Assembly: GCF_026262505.1 (NCBI RefSeq)
Contig: NC_067204.1
Span: 1,240,001-1,304,000 of the forward strand
Length of the DNA: 64,000 nt
Direction of reading: 5' to 3'
Source of the DNA: Trichomonas vaginalis G3
Taxonomy: Eukaryota > Parabasalia > Trichomonadida > Trichomonadidae
Below, one piece after another: positions 1 through 13,682 of this stretch; position 1 is the first letter of the stretch; every line of letters begins with the position of its first letter. A model generated the notes under the pieces. The model was not told the origin of the DNA, did not search any database, and worked only from the letters and a program-made list of their open reading frames with translations. Both the position numbers and the translations under genes were made by a program.

Positions 1-3000
1 CCAAACTCTCAGTCATATTCTAAATAAAACCTTAAGTCATATTGTCGGTCAAACTGTCAGTCTTACTCTCAATAAAAAGCTAATTCATAGTGTCTGTCAA
101 ACCACAGTCATATTGTCACTCAAACTGTCAGTAATATTCTAATTAAAGCCGTCAGTCATATTGTCAGTCAAACTGTAAGTCTTATTCTCACCCAAACCGA
201 CAGTCATATATTCATTCAAATTAGCAGTCATATTATCACCCAAACTGTCAGTCTTATTCTCACTAAAACCATCAGTCATACACTCTCTTAAACTATGAGT
301 CATATTGTCACCCAAACTCTCGGTTATATTCTAAATAAAACCGTAAGTCATAGAGGCTGTCAAGCCGTCAGTCATATTCTAACTAAAAAGCTAATTCATA
401 GTGTGTGTCAAACCGTCAGTCATATTGTCACTCAAATTGTCAGTCTTATTCTAACTAAAAAGCTAATTCATAGTGTCTGTCAAACCGAAGTCATATTGTC
501 ACTCAAATTGTCAGTCATACACTCACTCAAATCAACAGTCATATTGTCGCTCACACTCTCAGTCATATTGTCAGTTAAACCGTCAGTCATATTGTCAGTC
601 AAACCGTCAGTCTTATTGTCACTCAAACTGTCAGTCTTATTCTCACTAAAACCATCAGTCATACACTCTCTTAAACTATGAGTCATATTGTCACCCAAAC
701 TCTCAATCATACACTCACTCAAATCAACAGTCATATTGTCAGTCAAACCGTCAGTTATATTGTCACTCAAACTGTCAGTCTTATTCTCACTAAAACCATC
801 AGTCATACACTCTCTTAAACTATGAGTCATATTGTCACCCAAACTCTCAATCATACACTCACTCAAATCAACAGTCATATTGTCAGTCAAACCGTCAGTC
901 ATATTGTCAGTCAAACTGTCAGTCTTATTCTAACTAAAAAGCTAATTCATAGTGTCTGTCAAACCGAAGTCATATTGTCAGTCAAACTATCAGTCTTATT
1001 CTAACTAAAAAGCTAATTCATAGTGTGTGTCAAACCGTCAGTCATATTGTCAGTCAAACTGTCAGTCTTATTCTAACTAAAACCGTAAGTCATAGTGTCT
1101 GTCAAACCGATGTCATATTGTCACTCAAACTGTCAGTCTTATTCTCACTAAAACCATCAGTCATACACTCTCTTAAACTATGAGTCATATTGTCACCCAA
1201 ACTCTCAATCATACACTCACTCGAATCAACAGTCATAGTGTCTGTCAAACCGTCAGTCATATTGTCAGTCAAACTGTCAGTCTTATTCTAACTAAAACCG
1301 TAAGTCATATTGTCAGTCATATTGTCACTCAAACCGTCAGTCATATTGTCAGTCAAACTGTCAGTCATTCACTCACTCAAATCAACAGTTATATTGTCAC
1401 TCAAACTATCAGTCTTATTCTCACTAAAACCATCAGTCATACACTCTCTTAAACTATGAGTCATATTGTCACCCAAACTCTCGGTCATATTCTAAATAAA
1501 ACCTTAAGTCATATTGTCGGTCAAACTGTCAGTCTTACTCTCAATAAAAAGCTAATTTATAGTGTCTGTCAAACCACAGTCATATTGTCACTCAAACTGT
1601 CAGTAATATTCTAATTAAAGCCGTCAGTCATATTGTCAGTCAAACTGTAAGTCTTATTCTCACCCAAACCGACAGTCATATATTCATTCAAATTAGCAGT
1701 CATATTATCACCCAAACTGTCAGTCTTATTCTCACTAAAACCATCAGTCATACACTCTCTTAAACTATGAGTCATATTGTCACCCAAACTCTCGGTTATA
1801 TTCTAAATAAAACCGTAAGTCATAGAGGCTGTCAAGCCGTCAGTCATATTCTAACTAAAAAGCTAATTCATAGTGTGTGTCAAACCGTCAGTCATATTGT
1901 CACTCAAACTGTCAGCCAATTGTCAGCTAAACTCTAAGTCATATTCTAACTAAAGCCGTCACTCATATTGTCAGTCAAAACGTCAGTCATGTTGTCACTC
2001 AAACTATCAGTCTTATTCTCACTAAAACCATCAGTCATACACTCTCTTAAACTATGAGTCATATTGTCACCCAAACTCTCAGTCATATTCTAAATAAAAC
2101 CTTAAGTCATATTGTCGGTCAAACCGTCAGTCATATTGTCGGTCAAACTGTCAGTCTTACTCTCAATAAAAAGCTAATTCATAGTGTCTGTCAAACCACA
2201 GTCATATTGTCACTCAAACTGTCAGTAATATTCTAATTAAAGCCGTCAGTCATATTGTCAGTCAAACTGTAAGTCATACACTCACTCAAATCAACAATCA
2301 TATTGTCACCCAAACTATCAGTCTTATTCTCACTAAAACCGTCAGTCATATTGTCAGTCATATTGTCACTCAAACTGTCAGCCAATTGTCAGCTAAACTC
2401 TAAGTCATATTCTAACTAAAGCCATCACTCATATTGTCAGTCAAAACGTCAGTCATGTTGTCACTCAAACTATCAGTCTTATTCTCACTAAAACCATCAG
2501 TCATACACTCTCTTAAACTATGAGTCATATTGTCACCCAAACTCTCAGTCATATTCTAAATAAAACCTTAAGTCATATTGTCGGTCAAACTGTCAGTCTT
2601 ACTCTCAATAAAAAGCTAATTCATAGTGTCTGTCAAACCACAGTCATATTGTCACTCAAACTGTCAGTAATATTCTAATTAAAGCCGTCAGTCATATTGT
2701 CAGTCAAACTGTAAGTCATACACTCACTCAAATCAACAATCATATTGTCACCCAAACTATCAGTCTTATTCTCACTAAAACCGTCAGTCATATTGTCAGT
2801 CATATTGTCACTCAAACCGTCAGTCATATTGTCAGTCAAACTGTCAGTCATTCACTCACTCAAATCAACAGTTATATTGTCACTCAAACTATCAGTCTTA
2901 TTCTCACTAAAACCATCAGTCATACACTCTCTTAAACTATGAGTCATATTGTCACCCAAACTCTCAGTCATATTCTAAATAAAACCTTAAGTCATATTGT

Positions 3001-6000
3001 CGGTCAAACTGTCAGTCTTACTCTCAATAAAAAGCTAATTCATAGTGTCTGTCAAACCACAGTCATATTGTCACTCAAACTGTCAGTAATATTCTAATTA
3101 AAGCCGTCAGTCATATTGTCAGTCAAACTGTAAGTCTTATTCTCACCCAAACCGACAGTCATATATTCATTCAAATTAGCAGTCATATTATCACCCAAAC
3201 TGTCAGTCTTATTCTCACTAAAACCATCAGTCATACACTCTCTTAAACTATGAGTCATATTGTCACCCAAACTCTCGGTTATATTCTAAATAAAACCGTA
3301 AGTCATAGAGGCTGTCAAACCGATGTCATATTGTCACCCAAACTGTCAGTCTTATTCTCACTAAAACCATCAGTCATACACTCTCTTAAACTATGAGTCA
3401 TATTGTCACCCAAACTCTCAGTCATATTCTAAATAAAACCTTAAGTCATATTGTCCGGTAAAAACTGTCAGTCTTACTCTCAATAAAAAGCTAATTCATA
3501 GTGTCTGTCAAACCAACAGTCATATTGTCATCAAACTGTCAGTAATATTCTAATTAAAGCCGTCAGTCATATTGTCAGTCAAACTGTAAGTCTTATTCTC
3601 ACCCAAACGACAGTCATATATTCATTCAAATTAGCAGTCATATTATCACCCAAACTGTCAGTCTTATTCTCACTAAAACCATCAGTCATACACTCTCTTA
3701 AACTATGAGTCATATTGTCACCCAAACTCTCGGTTATATTCTAAATAAACCGTAAGTCATAGAGGCTGTCAAGCCGTCAGTCATATTTCTAACTAAAAAG
3801 CTAATTCATAGTGTGTGTCAAACCGTCAGTCATATTGTCACTCAAATTGTCAGTCTTATTCTAACTAAAACTAATTCATAGTGTCTGTCAAACCGAAGTC
3901 ATATTGTCACTCAAATTGTCAGTCATACACTCACTCAAATCAACAGTCATATTGTCGCTCACACTCTCAGTCATATTGTCAGTTAAACCGTCAGTCATAT
4001 TGTCAGTCAAACCGTCAGTCTTATTGTCACTCAAACTGTCAGTCTTATTCTCACTAAAACCATCAGTCATACACTCTCTTAAACTATGAGTCATATTGTC
4101 ACCCAAACTCTCAATCATACACTCACTCAAATCAACAGTCATATTGTCAGTCAAACCGTCAGTTATATTGTCACTCAAACTGTCAGTCTTATTCTCACTA
4201 AAACCATCAGTCATACACTCTCTTAAAATGAGTCATATTGTCACCCAAACTCTCAATCATACACTCACTCAAATCAACAGTCATATTGTCAGTCAAACCG
4301 TCAGTCATATTGTCAGTCAAACTGTCAGTCTTATTCTAACTAAAAAGCTAATTCATAGTGTCTGTCAAACCGAAGTCATATTGTCAGTCAAACTATCAGT
4401 CTTATTCTAACTAAAAAGCTAATTCATAGTGTGTGTCAAACCGTCAGTCATATTGTCAGTCAAACTGTCAGTCTTATTCTAACTAAAACCGTAAGTCATA
4501 GTGTCTGTCAAACCGATGTCATATTGTCACTCAAACTGTCAGTCTTATTCTCACTAAAACCATCAGTCATACACTCTCTTAAACTATGAGTCATATTGTC
4601 ACCCAAACTCTCAATCATACACTCACTCGAATCAACAGTCATAGTGTCTGTCAAACCGTCAGTCATATTGTCAGTCAAACTGTCAGTCTTATTCTAACTA
4701 AAAACCGTAAGTCATATTGTCAGTCATATTGTCACTCAAACCGTCAGTCATATTGTCAGTCAAACTGTCAGTCATTCACTCATCAAATCAACAGTTATAT
4801 TGTCACTCAAACTATCAGTCTTATTCTCACTAAAACCATCAGTCATACACTCTCTTAAACTATGAGTCATATTGTCACCAAACTCTCGTCATATTCTAAA
4901 TAAAACCTTAAGTCATATTGTCGGTCAAACTGTCAGTCTTACTCTCAATAAAAAGCTAATTTATAGTGTCTGTCAAACCACAGTCATATTGTCACTCAAA
5001 CTGTCAGTAATATTCTAATTAAAGCCGTCAGTCATATTGTCAGTCAAACTGTAAGTCTTATTCTCACCCAAACCGACAGTCATATATTCATTCAAATTAG
5101 CAGTCATATTATCACCCAAACTGTCAGTCTTATTCTCACTAAAACCATCAGTCATACACTCTCTTAAACTATGAGTCATATTGTCACCCAAACTCTCGGT
5201 TATATTCTAAATAAAACCGTAAGTCATAGAGGCTGTCAAGCCGTCAGTCATATTCTAACTAAAAAGCTAATTCATAGTGTGTGTCAAACCGTCAGTCATA
5301 TTGTCACTCAAACTGTCAGCCAATTGTCAGCTAAACTCTAAGTCATATTCTAACTAAAGCCGTCACTCATATTGTCAGTCAAAACGTCAGTCATGTTGTC
5401 ACTCAAACTATCAGTCTTATTCTCACTAAAACCATCAGTCATACACTCTCTTAAACTATGAGTCATATTGTCACCCAAACTCTCAGTCATATTCTAAATA
5501 AAACCTTAAGTCATATTGTCGGTCAAACCGTCAGTCATATTGTCGGTCAAACTGTCAGTCTTACTCTCAATAAAAAGCTAATTCATAGTGTCTGTCAAAC
5601 CACAGTCATATTGTCACTCAAACTGTCAGTAATATTCTAATTAAAGCCGTCAGTCATATTGTCAGTCAAACTGTAAGTCATACACTCACTCAAATCAACA
5701 ATCATATTGTCACCCAAACTATCAGTCTTATTCTCACTAAAACCGTCAGTCATATTGTCAGTCATATTGTCACTCAAACTGTCAGCCAATTGTCAGCTAA
5801 ACTCTAAGTCATATTCTAACTAAAGCCATCACTCATATTGTCAGTCAAAACGTCAGTCATGTTGTCACTCAAACTATCAGTCTTATTCTCACTAAAACCA
5901 TCAGTCATACACTCTCTTAAACTATGAGTCATATTGTCACCCAAACTCTCAGTCATATTCTAAATAAAACCTTAAGTCATATTGTCGGTCAAACTGTCAG

Positions 6001-6812
6001 TCTTACTCTCAATAAAAAGCTAATTCATAGTGTCTGTCAAACCACAGTCATATTGTCACTCAAACTGTCAGTAATATTCTAATTAAAGCCGTCAGTCATA
6101 TTGTCAGTCAAACTGTAAGTCATACACTCACTCAAATCAACAATCATATTGTCACCCAAACTATCAGTCTTATTCTCACTAAAACCGTCAGTCATATTGT
6201 CAGTCATATTGTCACTCAAACCGTCAGTCATATTGTCAGTCAAACTGTCAGTCATTCACTCACTCAAATCAACAGTTATATTGTCACTCAAACTATCAGT
6301 CTTATTCTCACTAAAACCATCAGTCATACACTCTCTTAAACTATGAGTCATATTGTCACCCAAACTCTCAGTCATATTCTAAATAAAACCTTAAGTCATA
6401 TTGTCGGTCAAACTGTCAGTCTTACTCTCAATAAAAAGCTAATTCATAGTGTCTGTCAAACCACAGTCATATTGTCACTCAAACTGTCAGTAATATTCTA
6501 ATTAAAGCCGTCAGTCATATTGTCAGTCAAACTGTAAGTCTTATTCTCACCCAAACCGACAGTCATATATTCATTCAAATTAGCAGTCATATTATCACCC
6601 AAACTGTCAGTCTTATTCTCACTAAAACCATCAGTCATAACATCTCTTAAAACTATGAGTCATATTGTCACCCAAACTCTCGGTTATATTCTAAATAAAA
6701 CCGTAAGTCATAGAGGCTGTCAAACCGATGTCATATTGTCACCCAAACTGTCAGTCTTATTCTCACTAAAACCATCAGTCATACACTCTCTTAAACTATG
6801 AGTCATATTGTC
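1..6812. repeat. Tandem ~3.4-kb higher-order duplication
   Basis: Landmarks repeat at an offset of about 3,405 bp: 1180 with 4586, 2054 with 5458, 2745 with 6149. A further landmark at 295 recurs at 7108, an offset of 6,813 or two units. The first two units therefore form a tandem duplication, and a third begins near 6,813 before the order of monomers changes around 7,800. The copies differ mainly by single-base indels, which indicates very recent duplication, or consensus error, or both. Confidence 0.85.
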
Positions 6813-7946
6813 ACCCAAACTCTCAGTCATATTCTAAATAAAACCTTAAGTCATATTGTCGGTCAAACTGTCAGTCTTACTCTCAATAAAAAGCTAATTC
6901 ATAGTGTCTGTCAAACCACAGTCATATTGTCACTCAAACTGTCAGTAATATTCTAATTAAAGCCGTCAGTCATATTGTCAGTCAAACTGTAAGTCTTATT
7001 CTCACCCAAACCGACAGTCATATATTCATTCAAATTAGCAGTCATATTATCACCCAAACTGTCAGTCTTATTCTCACTAAAACCATCAGTCATACACTCT
7101 CTAAACTATGAGTCATATTGTCACCCAAACTCTCGGTTATATTCTAAATAAAACCGTAAGTCATAGAGGCTGTCAAGCCGTCAGTCATATTCTAACTAAA
7201 AAGCTAATTCATAGTGTGTGTCAAACCGTCAGTCATATTGTCACTCAAATTGTCAGTCTTATTCTAACTAAAAAGCTAATTCATAGTGTCTGTCAAACCG
7301 AAGTCATATTGTCACTCAAATTGTCAGTCATACACTCACTCAAATCAACAGTCATATTGTCGCTCACACTCTCAGTCATATTGTCAGTTAAACCGTCAGT
7401 CATATTGTCAGTCAAACCGTCAGTCTTATTGTCACTCAAACTGTCAGTCTTATTCTCACTAAAACCATCAGTCATACACTCTCTTAAACTATGAGTCATA
7501 TTGTCACCCAAACTCTCAATCATACACTCACTCAAATCAACAGTCATATTGTCAGTCAAACCGTCAGTTATATTGTCACTCAAACTGTCAGTCTTATTCT
7601 CACTAAAACCATCAGTCATACACTCTCTTAAACTATGAGTCATATTGTCACCCAAACTCTCAATCATACACTCACTCAAATCAACAGTCATATTGTCAGT
7701 CAAACCGTCAGTCATATTGTCAGTCAAACTGTCAGTCTTATTCTAACTAAAAAGCTAATTCATAGTGTCTGTCAAACCGAAGTCATATTGTCACTCAAAT
7801 TGTCAGTTCAATACACTCACTCAAATCAAAGTCATATTGTCACCCAAACTATCAGTCATATTCTAAATAAAACCGTCAGTCATATTGTCAGTCAAACTAT
7901 CAGTCTTATTCTCACTAAAACCATCAGTCATACACTCTCTTAAACT

Positions 7947-9408
7947 ATGAGTCATATTGTCACCCAAACTCTCAATCATACACTCACTCAAATCAACAGT
8001 CATATTGTCAGTCAAACCGTCAGTTATATTGTCACTCAAACTGTCAGTCTTATTCTAACTAAAACCGTAAGTCAAAGTGTCTGTCAAACCGTCAGTCAAA
8101 CTATCAGTCTTATATTCTAACTAAAAAGCTAATTCATAGTGTCTGTCAAACCGAAGTCATATTGTCACTCAAATTGTCAGTCATACACTCACTCAAATCA
8201 ACAGTCATATTGTCACCCAAACTATCAGTCATATTCTAAATAAAACCGTCAGTCATATTGTCAGTCAAACTATCAGTCTTATTCTCACTAAAACCATCAG
8301 TCATACACTCTCTTAAACTATGAGTCATATTGTCACCCAAACTCTCAATCATACACTCACTCAAATCAACAGTCATATTGTCAGTCAAACCGTCAGTTAT
8401 ATTGTCACTCAAACTGTCAGTCTTATTCTAACTAAAACCGTAAGTCAAAGTGTCTGTCAAACCGTCAGTCAAACTATCAGTCTTATTCTAACTAAAAAGC
8501 TAATTCATAGTGTCTGTCAAACCGAAGTCATATTGTCACTCAAATTGTCAGTCATACACTCACTCAAATCAACAGTCATATTGTCACCCAAACTATCAGT
8601 CATATTCTAAATAAAACCGTCAGTCATATTGTCAGTCAAACTATCAGTCTTATTCTCACTAAAACCATCAGTCATACACTCTCTTAAACTATGAGTCATA
8701 TTGTCACCCAAACTCTCAATCATACACTCACTCAAATCAACAGTCATATTGTCAGTCAAACCGTCAGTTATATTGTCACTCAAACTGTCAGTCTTATTCT
8801 AACTAAAACCGTAAGTCAAAGTGTCTGTCAAACCGTCAGTCAAACTATCAGTCTTATTCTAACTAAAAAGCTAATTCATAGTGTCTGTCAAACCGAAGTC
8901 ATATTGTCACTCAAATTGTCAGTCATACACTCACTCAAATCAACAGTCATATTGTCACCCAAACTATCAGTCATATTCTAAATAAAACCGTCAGTCATAT
9001 TGTCAGTCAAACTATCAGTCTTATTCTCACTAAAACCATCAGTCATACACTCTCTTAAACTATGAGTCATATTGTCACCCAAACTCTCAATCATACACTC
9101 ACTCAAATCAACAGTCATATTGTCAGTCAAACCGTCAGTTATATTGTCACTCAAACTGTCAGTCTTATTCTAACTAAAACCGTAAGTCAAAGTGTCTGTC
9201 AAACCGTCAGTCAAACTATCAGTCTTATTCTAAGTAAAAAGCTAATTCATAGTGTGTGTCAAACCGTCAGTCATATTGTCAGTCAAACTGTCAGTCTTAT
9301 TCTAACTAAAACCGTAAGTCATAGTGTCTGTCAAACCGATGTCATATTGTCACCCAAACTGTCAGTCTTATTCTCACTAAAACCATCAGTCATACACTCT
9401 CTTAAACT
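7947..9408. repeat. Four tandem ~371-bp higher-order units
   Basis: The junction motif ttaaactatgagtcatattg recurs at 7947, 8320, 8691, 9062 and 9409, giving spacings of 373, 371, 371 and 347 bp. Each unit holds the same ordered series of 24-bp monomer variants. The fourth unit switches to a different monomer order near its end. The same unit is expanded to about six copies at 25,710-27,905, so this is a local copy-number polymorphism inside the satellite. Confidence 0.85.
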
Positions 9409-12348
9409 ATGAGTCATATTGTCACCCAAACTCTCAATCATACACTCACTCGAATCAACAGTCATAGTGTCTGTCAAACCACAGTCATATTGTCAGTCAA
9501 ACTGTCAGTCATATTCTAACTAAAACCGTAAGTCATAGTGTGTGTCAAACCGTCAGTCATATTGTCAGTCAAACTGTCAGTCTTATTCTAACTAAAACCG
9601 TAAGTCATATTGTCAGTCATATTGTCACTCAAACCGTCAGTCATATTGTCAGTCAAACTGTCAGTCATTCACTCACTCAAATCAACAGTTATATTGTCAC
9701 TCAAACTGTCAGTCTTATTCTCACTAAAACCATCAGTCATACACTCTCTTAAACTATGAGTCATATTGTCACCCAAACTCTCAGTCATATTCTAAATAAA
9801 ACCTTAAGTCATATTGTCGGTCAAACTGTCAGTCTTACTCTCAATAAAAAGCTAATTCATAGTGTCTGTCAAACCACAGTCATATTGTCACTCAAACTGT
9901 CAGTAATATTCTAATTAAAGCCGTCAGTCATATTGTCAGTCAAACTGTAAGTCATACACTCACTCAAATCAACAATCATATTGTCACCCAAACTATCAGT
10001 CTTATTCTCACTAAAACCGTCAGTCATATTGTCAGTCATATTGTCACTCAAACTGTCAGCCAATTGTCAGCTAAACTCTAAGTCATATTCTAACTAAAGC
10101 CGTCACTCATATTGTCAGTCAAAACGTCAGTCATGTTGTCACTCAAACTATCAGTCTTATTCTCACTAAAACCATCAGTCATACACTCTCTTAAACTATG
10201 AGTCATATTGTCACCCAAACTCTCAGTCATATTCTAAATAAAACCTTAAGTCATATTGTCGGTCAAACCGTCAGTCATATTGTCGGTCAAACTGTCAGTC
10301 TTACTCTCAATAAAAAAGCTAATTCATAGTGTCTGTCAAACCACAGTCATATTGTCACTCAAACTGTCAGTAATATTCTAATTAAAGCCGTCAGTCATAT
10401 TGTCAGTCAAACTGTAAGTCATACACTCACTCAAATCAACAATCATATTGTCACCCAAACTATCAGTCTTATTCTCACTAAAACCGTCAGTCATATTGTC
10501 AGTCATATTGTCACTCAAACCGTCAGTCATATTGTCAGTCAAACTGTCAGTCATTCACTCACTCAAATCAACAGTTATATTGTCACTCAAACTATCAGTC
10601 TTATTCTCACTAAAACCATCAGTCATACACTCTCTTAAACTATGAGTCATATTGTCACCCAAACTCTCAGTCATATTCTAAATAAAACCTTAAGTCATAT
10701 TGTCGGTCAAACTGTCAGTCTTACTCTCAATAAAAAGCTAATTCATAGTGTCTGTCAAACCACAGTCATATTGTCACTCAAACTGTCAGTAATATTCTAA
10801 TTAAAGCCGTCAGTCATATTGTCAGTCAAACTGTAAGTCTTATTCTCACCCAAACCGACAGTCATATATTCATTCAAATTAGCAGTCATATTATCACCCA
10901 AACTGTCAGTCTTATTCTCACTAAAACCATCAGTCATACACTCTCTTAAACTATGAGTCATATTGTCACCCAAAACTCTCGGTTATATTCTAAATAAAAC
11001 CGTAAGTCATAGAGGCTGTCAAGCCGTCAGTCATATTCTAACTAAAAAGCTAATTCATAGTGTGTGTCAAACCGTCAGTCATATTGTCACTCAAACTGTC
11101 AGCCAATTGTCAGCTAAACTCTAAGTCATATTCTAACTAAAGCCGTCACTCATATTGTCAGTCAAAACGTCAGTCATGTTGTCACTCAAACTATCAGTCT
11201 TATTCTCACTAAAACCATCAGTCATACACTCTCTTAAACTATGAGTCATATTGTCACCCAAACTCTCAGTCATATTCTAAATAAAACCTTAAGTCATATT
11301 GTCGGTCAAACCGTCAGTCATATTGTCGGTCAAACTGTCAGTCTTACTCTCAATAAAAAGCTAATTCATAGTGTCTGTCAAACCACAGTCATATTGTCAC
11401 TCAAACTGTCAGTAATATTCTAATTAAAGCCGTCAGTCATATTGTCAGTCAAACTTTCAGTCATACACTCACTCAAATCAACAGTCATATTGTCACCCAA
11501 ACTATCAGTCTTATTCTCACTAAAACCGTCAGTCATATTGTCAGTCATATTGTCACTCAAACCGTCAGTCATATTGTCAGTCAAACTGTCAGTCATTCAC
11601 TCACTCAAATCAACAGTTATATTGTCACTCAAACTATCAGTCTTATTCTCACTAAAACCATCAGTCATACACTCTCTTAAACTATGAGTCATATTGTCAC
11701 CCAAACTCTCAGTCATATTCTAAATAAAACCTTAAGTCATATTGTCGGTCAAACTGTCAGTCTTACTCTCAATAAAAAGCTAATTCATAGTGTCTGTCAA
11801 ACCACAGTCATATTGTCACTCAAACTGTCAGTAATATTCTAATTAAAGCCGTCAGTCATATTGTCAGTCAAACTGTAAGTCTTATTCTCACCCAAACCGA
11901 CAGTCATATATTCATTCAAATTAGCAGTCATATTATCACCCAAACTGTCAGTCTTATTCTCACTAAAACCATCAGTCATACACTCTCTTAAACTATGAGT
12001 CATATTGTCACCCAAACTCTCGGTTATATTCTAAATAAAACCGTAAGTCATAGAGGCTGTCAAGCCGTCAGTCATATTCTAACTAAAAAGCTAATTCATA
12101 GTGTGTGTCAAACCGTCAGTCATATTGTCACTCAAATTGTCAGTCTTATTCTAACTAAAAAGCTAATTCATAGTGTCTGTCAAACCGAAGTCATATTGTC
12201 ACTCAAATTGTCAGTCATACACTCACTCAAATCAACAGTCATATTGTCGCTCACACTCTCAGTCATATTGTCAGTTAAACCGTCAGTCATATTGTCAGTC
12301 AAACCGTCAGTCTTATTGTCACTCAAACTGTCAGTCTTATTCTCACTA

Positions 12349-12364
12349 ATCTTATATACGAAAA
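12349..12364 (+). repeat. Left terminal inverted repeat of the TIR element
   Basis: The sequence is atcttatatacgaaaa. It pairs with 13791-13806 as an inverted repeat, with mismatches only at the first and third bases. It directly follows the satellite monomer fragment ending ctcacta. Confidence 0.75.
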
Positions 12365-12367
12365 AAA

Positions 12368-12392
12368 GAGATCTGACATTGTGTCAGATCTC
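12368..12392. repeat. Perfect 11-bp hairpin near the left end of the TIR element
   Basis: The stem gagatctgaca pairs perfectly with tgtcagatctc across a 3-nt loop. It lies between the left terminal repeat and the subterminal repeat. The right end of the element has no counterpart at the equivalent place, so the two ends are not symmetrical. It could be a protein-binding site or a transcription-stop hairpin; the sequence does not decide. Confidence 0.7.
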
Positions 12393-12395
12393 AGT

Positions 12396-12420
12396 AAAAG
12401 TGACATTTACATGTCAAAAA
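12396..12420 (+). repeat. Left subterminal inverted repeat
   Basis: The sequence aaaagtgacatttacatgtc followed by a run of A matches the reverse complement of 13744-13770 apart from a 2-bp length difference. Internal inverted copies of this kind near transposon ends often serve as transposase sites; that role is inference here. Confidence 0.65.
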
Positions 12421-12501
12421 AATAGAATGAGTTTAAGTAATTAAAATTGAGGGTGAGAGTAGTATTGTATGAAATAATATCTCTCACCCTCCAATTCATC
12501 C

Positions 12502-12564
12502 TATGGCGCCGAAAAAATTTTGGTGAAATGCGACCACATTTCACCAAAATTTCTCGGCGCCATA
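12502..12564. repeat. Hairpin 2 of the 250-bp unit (first copy)
   Basis: Arms of 28-29 bp, starting tatggcgccg and ending cggcgccata, pair with only a one-base length difference and one mismatch around a 6-base loop. The arm contains the self-complementary hexamer ggcgcc. Equivalent hairpins lie at +250, +500, +750 and +1000. Confidence 0.88.
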
Positions 12565-12568
12565 TAGA

Positions 12569-12623
12569 GAACTAGAGCCTGTGAGGTACTGATACTATCC
12601 ATGTACCTCGCAGGCTCTAGTTC
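12569..12623. repeat. Hairpin 3 of the 250-bp unit (first copy)
   Basis: The 21-bp arms begin gaactagagcctg and end caggctctagttc, with one mismatch that would be a G-U pair in RNA, around a 13-base loop. Confidence 0.85.
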
Positions 12624-12625
12624 CA

Positions 12626-12690
12626 AGCCAAAATGGCTAAAAATTGCCCGCAATTGTTCACATTGCGGGCAATTTTTAGCCATTTTGGCT
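12626..12690. repeat. Hairpin 4 of the 250-bp unit (first copy)
   Basis: The arm agccaaaatggctaaaaatt extends to 28 bp and pairs perfectly around a 9-base loop. In later copies a G-to-T change at the right edge lengthens the pairing to about 31 bp, so the change improves the stem. Confidence 0.9.
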
Positions 12691-12693
12691 GGG

Positions 12694-12746
12694 AATTGGA
12701 GGGTGAGAGTAGTATTGTATGAAATAATATCTCTCACCCTCCAATT
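12694..12746. repeat. Hairpin 1 of the 250-bp unit (second copy)
   Basis: The arm aattggagggtgagag pairs perfectly over 16 bp with ctctcaccctccaatt across a loop of about 21 bases. In the first copy the left arm begins attgagg and is less perfect, as expected at the array edge. Confidence 0.85.
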
Positions 12747-13682
12747 CATCCTATGGCGCCGAAAAAATTTTGGTGAAATGCGACCACATTTCACCAAAAT
12801 TTCTCGGCGCCATATAGAGAACTAGAGCCTGTGAGGTACTGATACTATCCATGTACCTCGCAGGCTCTAGTTCCAAGCCAAAATGGCTAAAAATTGCCCG
12901 CAATTGTTCACATTGCGGGCAATTTTTAGCCATTTTGGCTGGGAATTGGAGGGTGAGAGTAGTATTGTATGAAATAATATCTCTCACCCTCCAATTCATC
13001 CTATGGCGCCGAAAAAATTTTGGTGAAATGCGACCACATTTCACCAAAATTTCTCGGCGCCATATAGAGAACTAGAGCCTGTGAGGTACTGATACTATCC
13101 ATGTACCTCGCAGGCTCTAGTTCCAAGCCAAAATGGCTAAAAATTGCCCGCAATTGTTCACATTGCGGGCAATTTTTAGCCATTTTGGCTTGGAATTGGA
13201 GGGTGAGAGTAGTATTGTATGAAATAATATCTCTCACCCTCCAATTCATCCTATGGCGCCGAAAAAATTTTGGTGAAATGCGACCACATTTCACCAAAAT
13301 TTCTCGGCGCCATATAGAGAACTAGAGCCTGTGAGGTACTGATACTATCCATGTACCTCGCAGGCTCTAGTTCCAAGCCAAAATGGCTAAAAATTGCCCG
13401 CAATTGTTCACATTGCGGGCAATTTTTAGCCATTTTGGCTTGGAATTGGAGGGTGAGAGTAGTATTGTATGAAATAATATCTCTCACCCTCCAATTCATC
13501 CTATGGCGCCGAAAAAATTTTGGTGAAATGCGACCACATTTCACCAAAATTTCTCGGCGCCATATAGAGAACTAGAGCCTGTGAGGTACTGATACTATCC
13601 ATGTACCTCGCAGGCTCTAGTTCCAAGCCAAAATGGCTAAAAATTGCCCGCAATTGTTCACATTCCCATCTTTTGTTGGTAA

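Larger units (their letters stand above)
1..12348. repeat. 24-bp satellite array with higher-order repeats (left part)
   Basis: The sequence is a head-to-tail array of 24-bp monomers. The commonest type begins cagtcatattgtcagtcaaa; variants begin cagtcttattctcac, cagtcatacactctc, gagtcatattgtcac or caatcatacactcac. Some monomers are 23 bp (for example those joining aaaccg directly to aagtcat or atgtcat), which shifts the reading register. Monomer variants follow each other in fixed orders, so the array is built of higher-order units. The + strand is poor in G. The array starts in mid-monomer at position 1, so it extends beyond the window. Short ORFs with an 8-residue period (SHIVSQTV-like and VILSLKLS-like on +, LTDNMTDG-like on -) appear because 24 is a multiple of 3; none exceeds about 165 codons and no gene is called here. 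Chromosomal role (centromeric, subtelomeric or interstitial) cannot be told from sequence. Confidence 0.97.
12446..13664. repeat. 4.9 tandem copies of a 250-bp unit made of four inverted repeats
   Basis: The period is exactly 250 bp (for example gggtgagagt at 12451, 12701, 12951, 13201 and 13451). Copies are almost identical; a visible variant is cattttggctggg in early copies versus cattttggcttgg in later ones. Each unit holds four back-to-back inverted repeats that together cover about 236 of 250 bases. The fifth copy ends inside the loop of the fourth inverted repeat. Overlapping ORFs of 98 and 74 codons recur on both strands every 250 bp; they are products of the palindromes and are not called as genes. 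Confidence 0.95.

Noticed and set aside
12501-13575. Repeated 98- and 74-codon ORFs on opposite strands
   Set aside because: They recur every 250 bp, overlap antiparallel to each other and consist of hairpin arms read in both directions; they are by-products of the palindromes.
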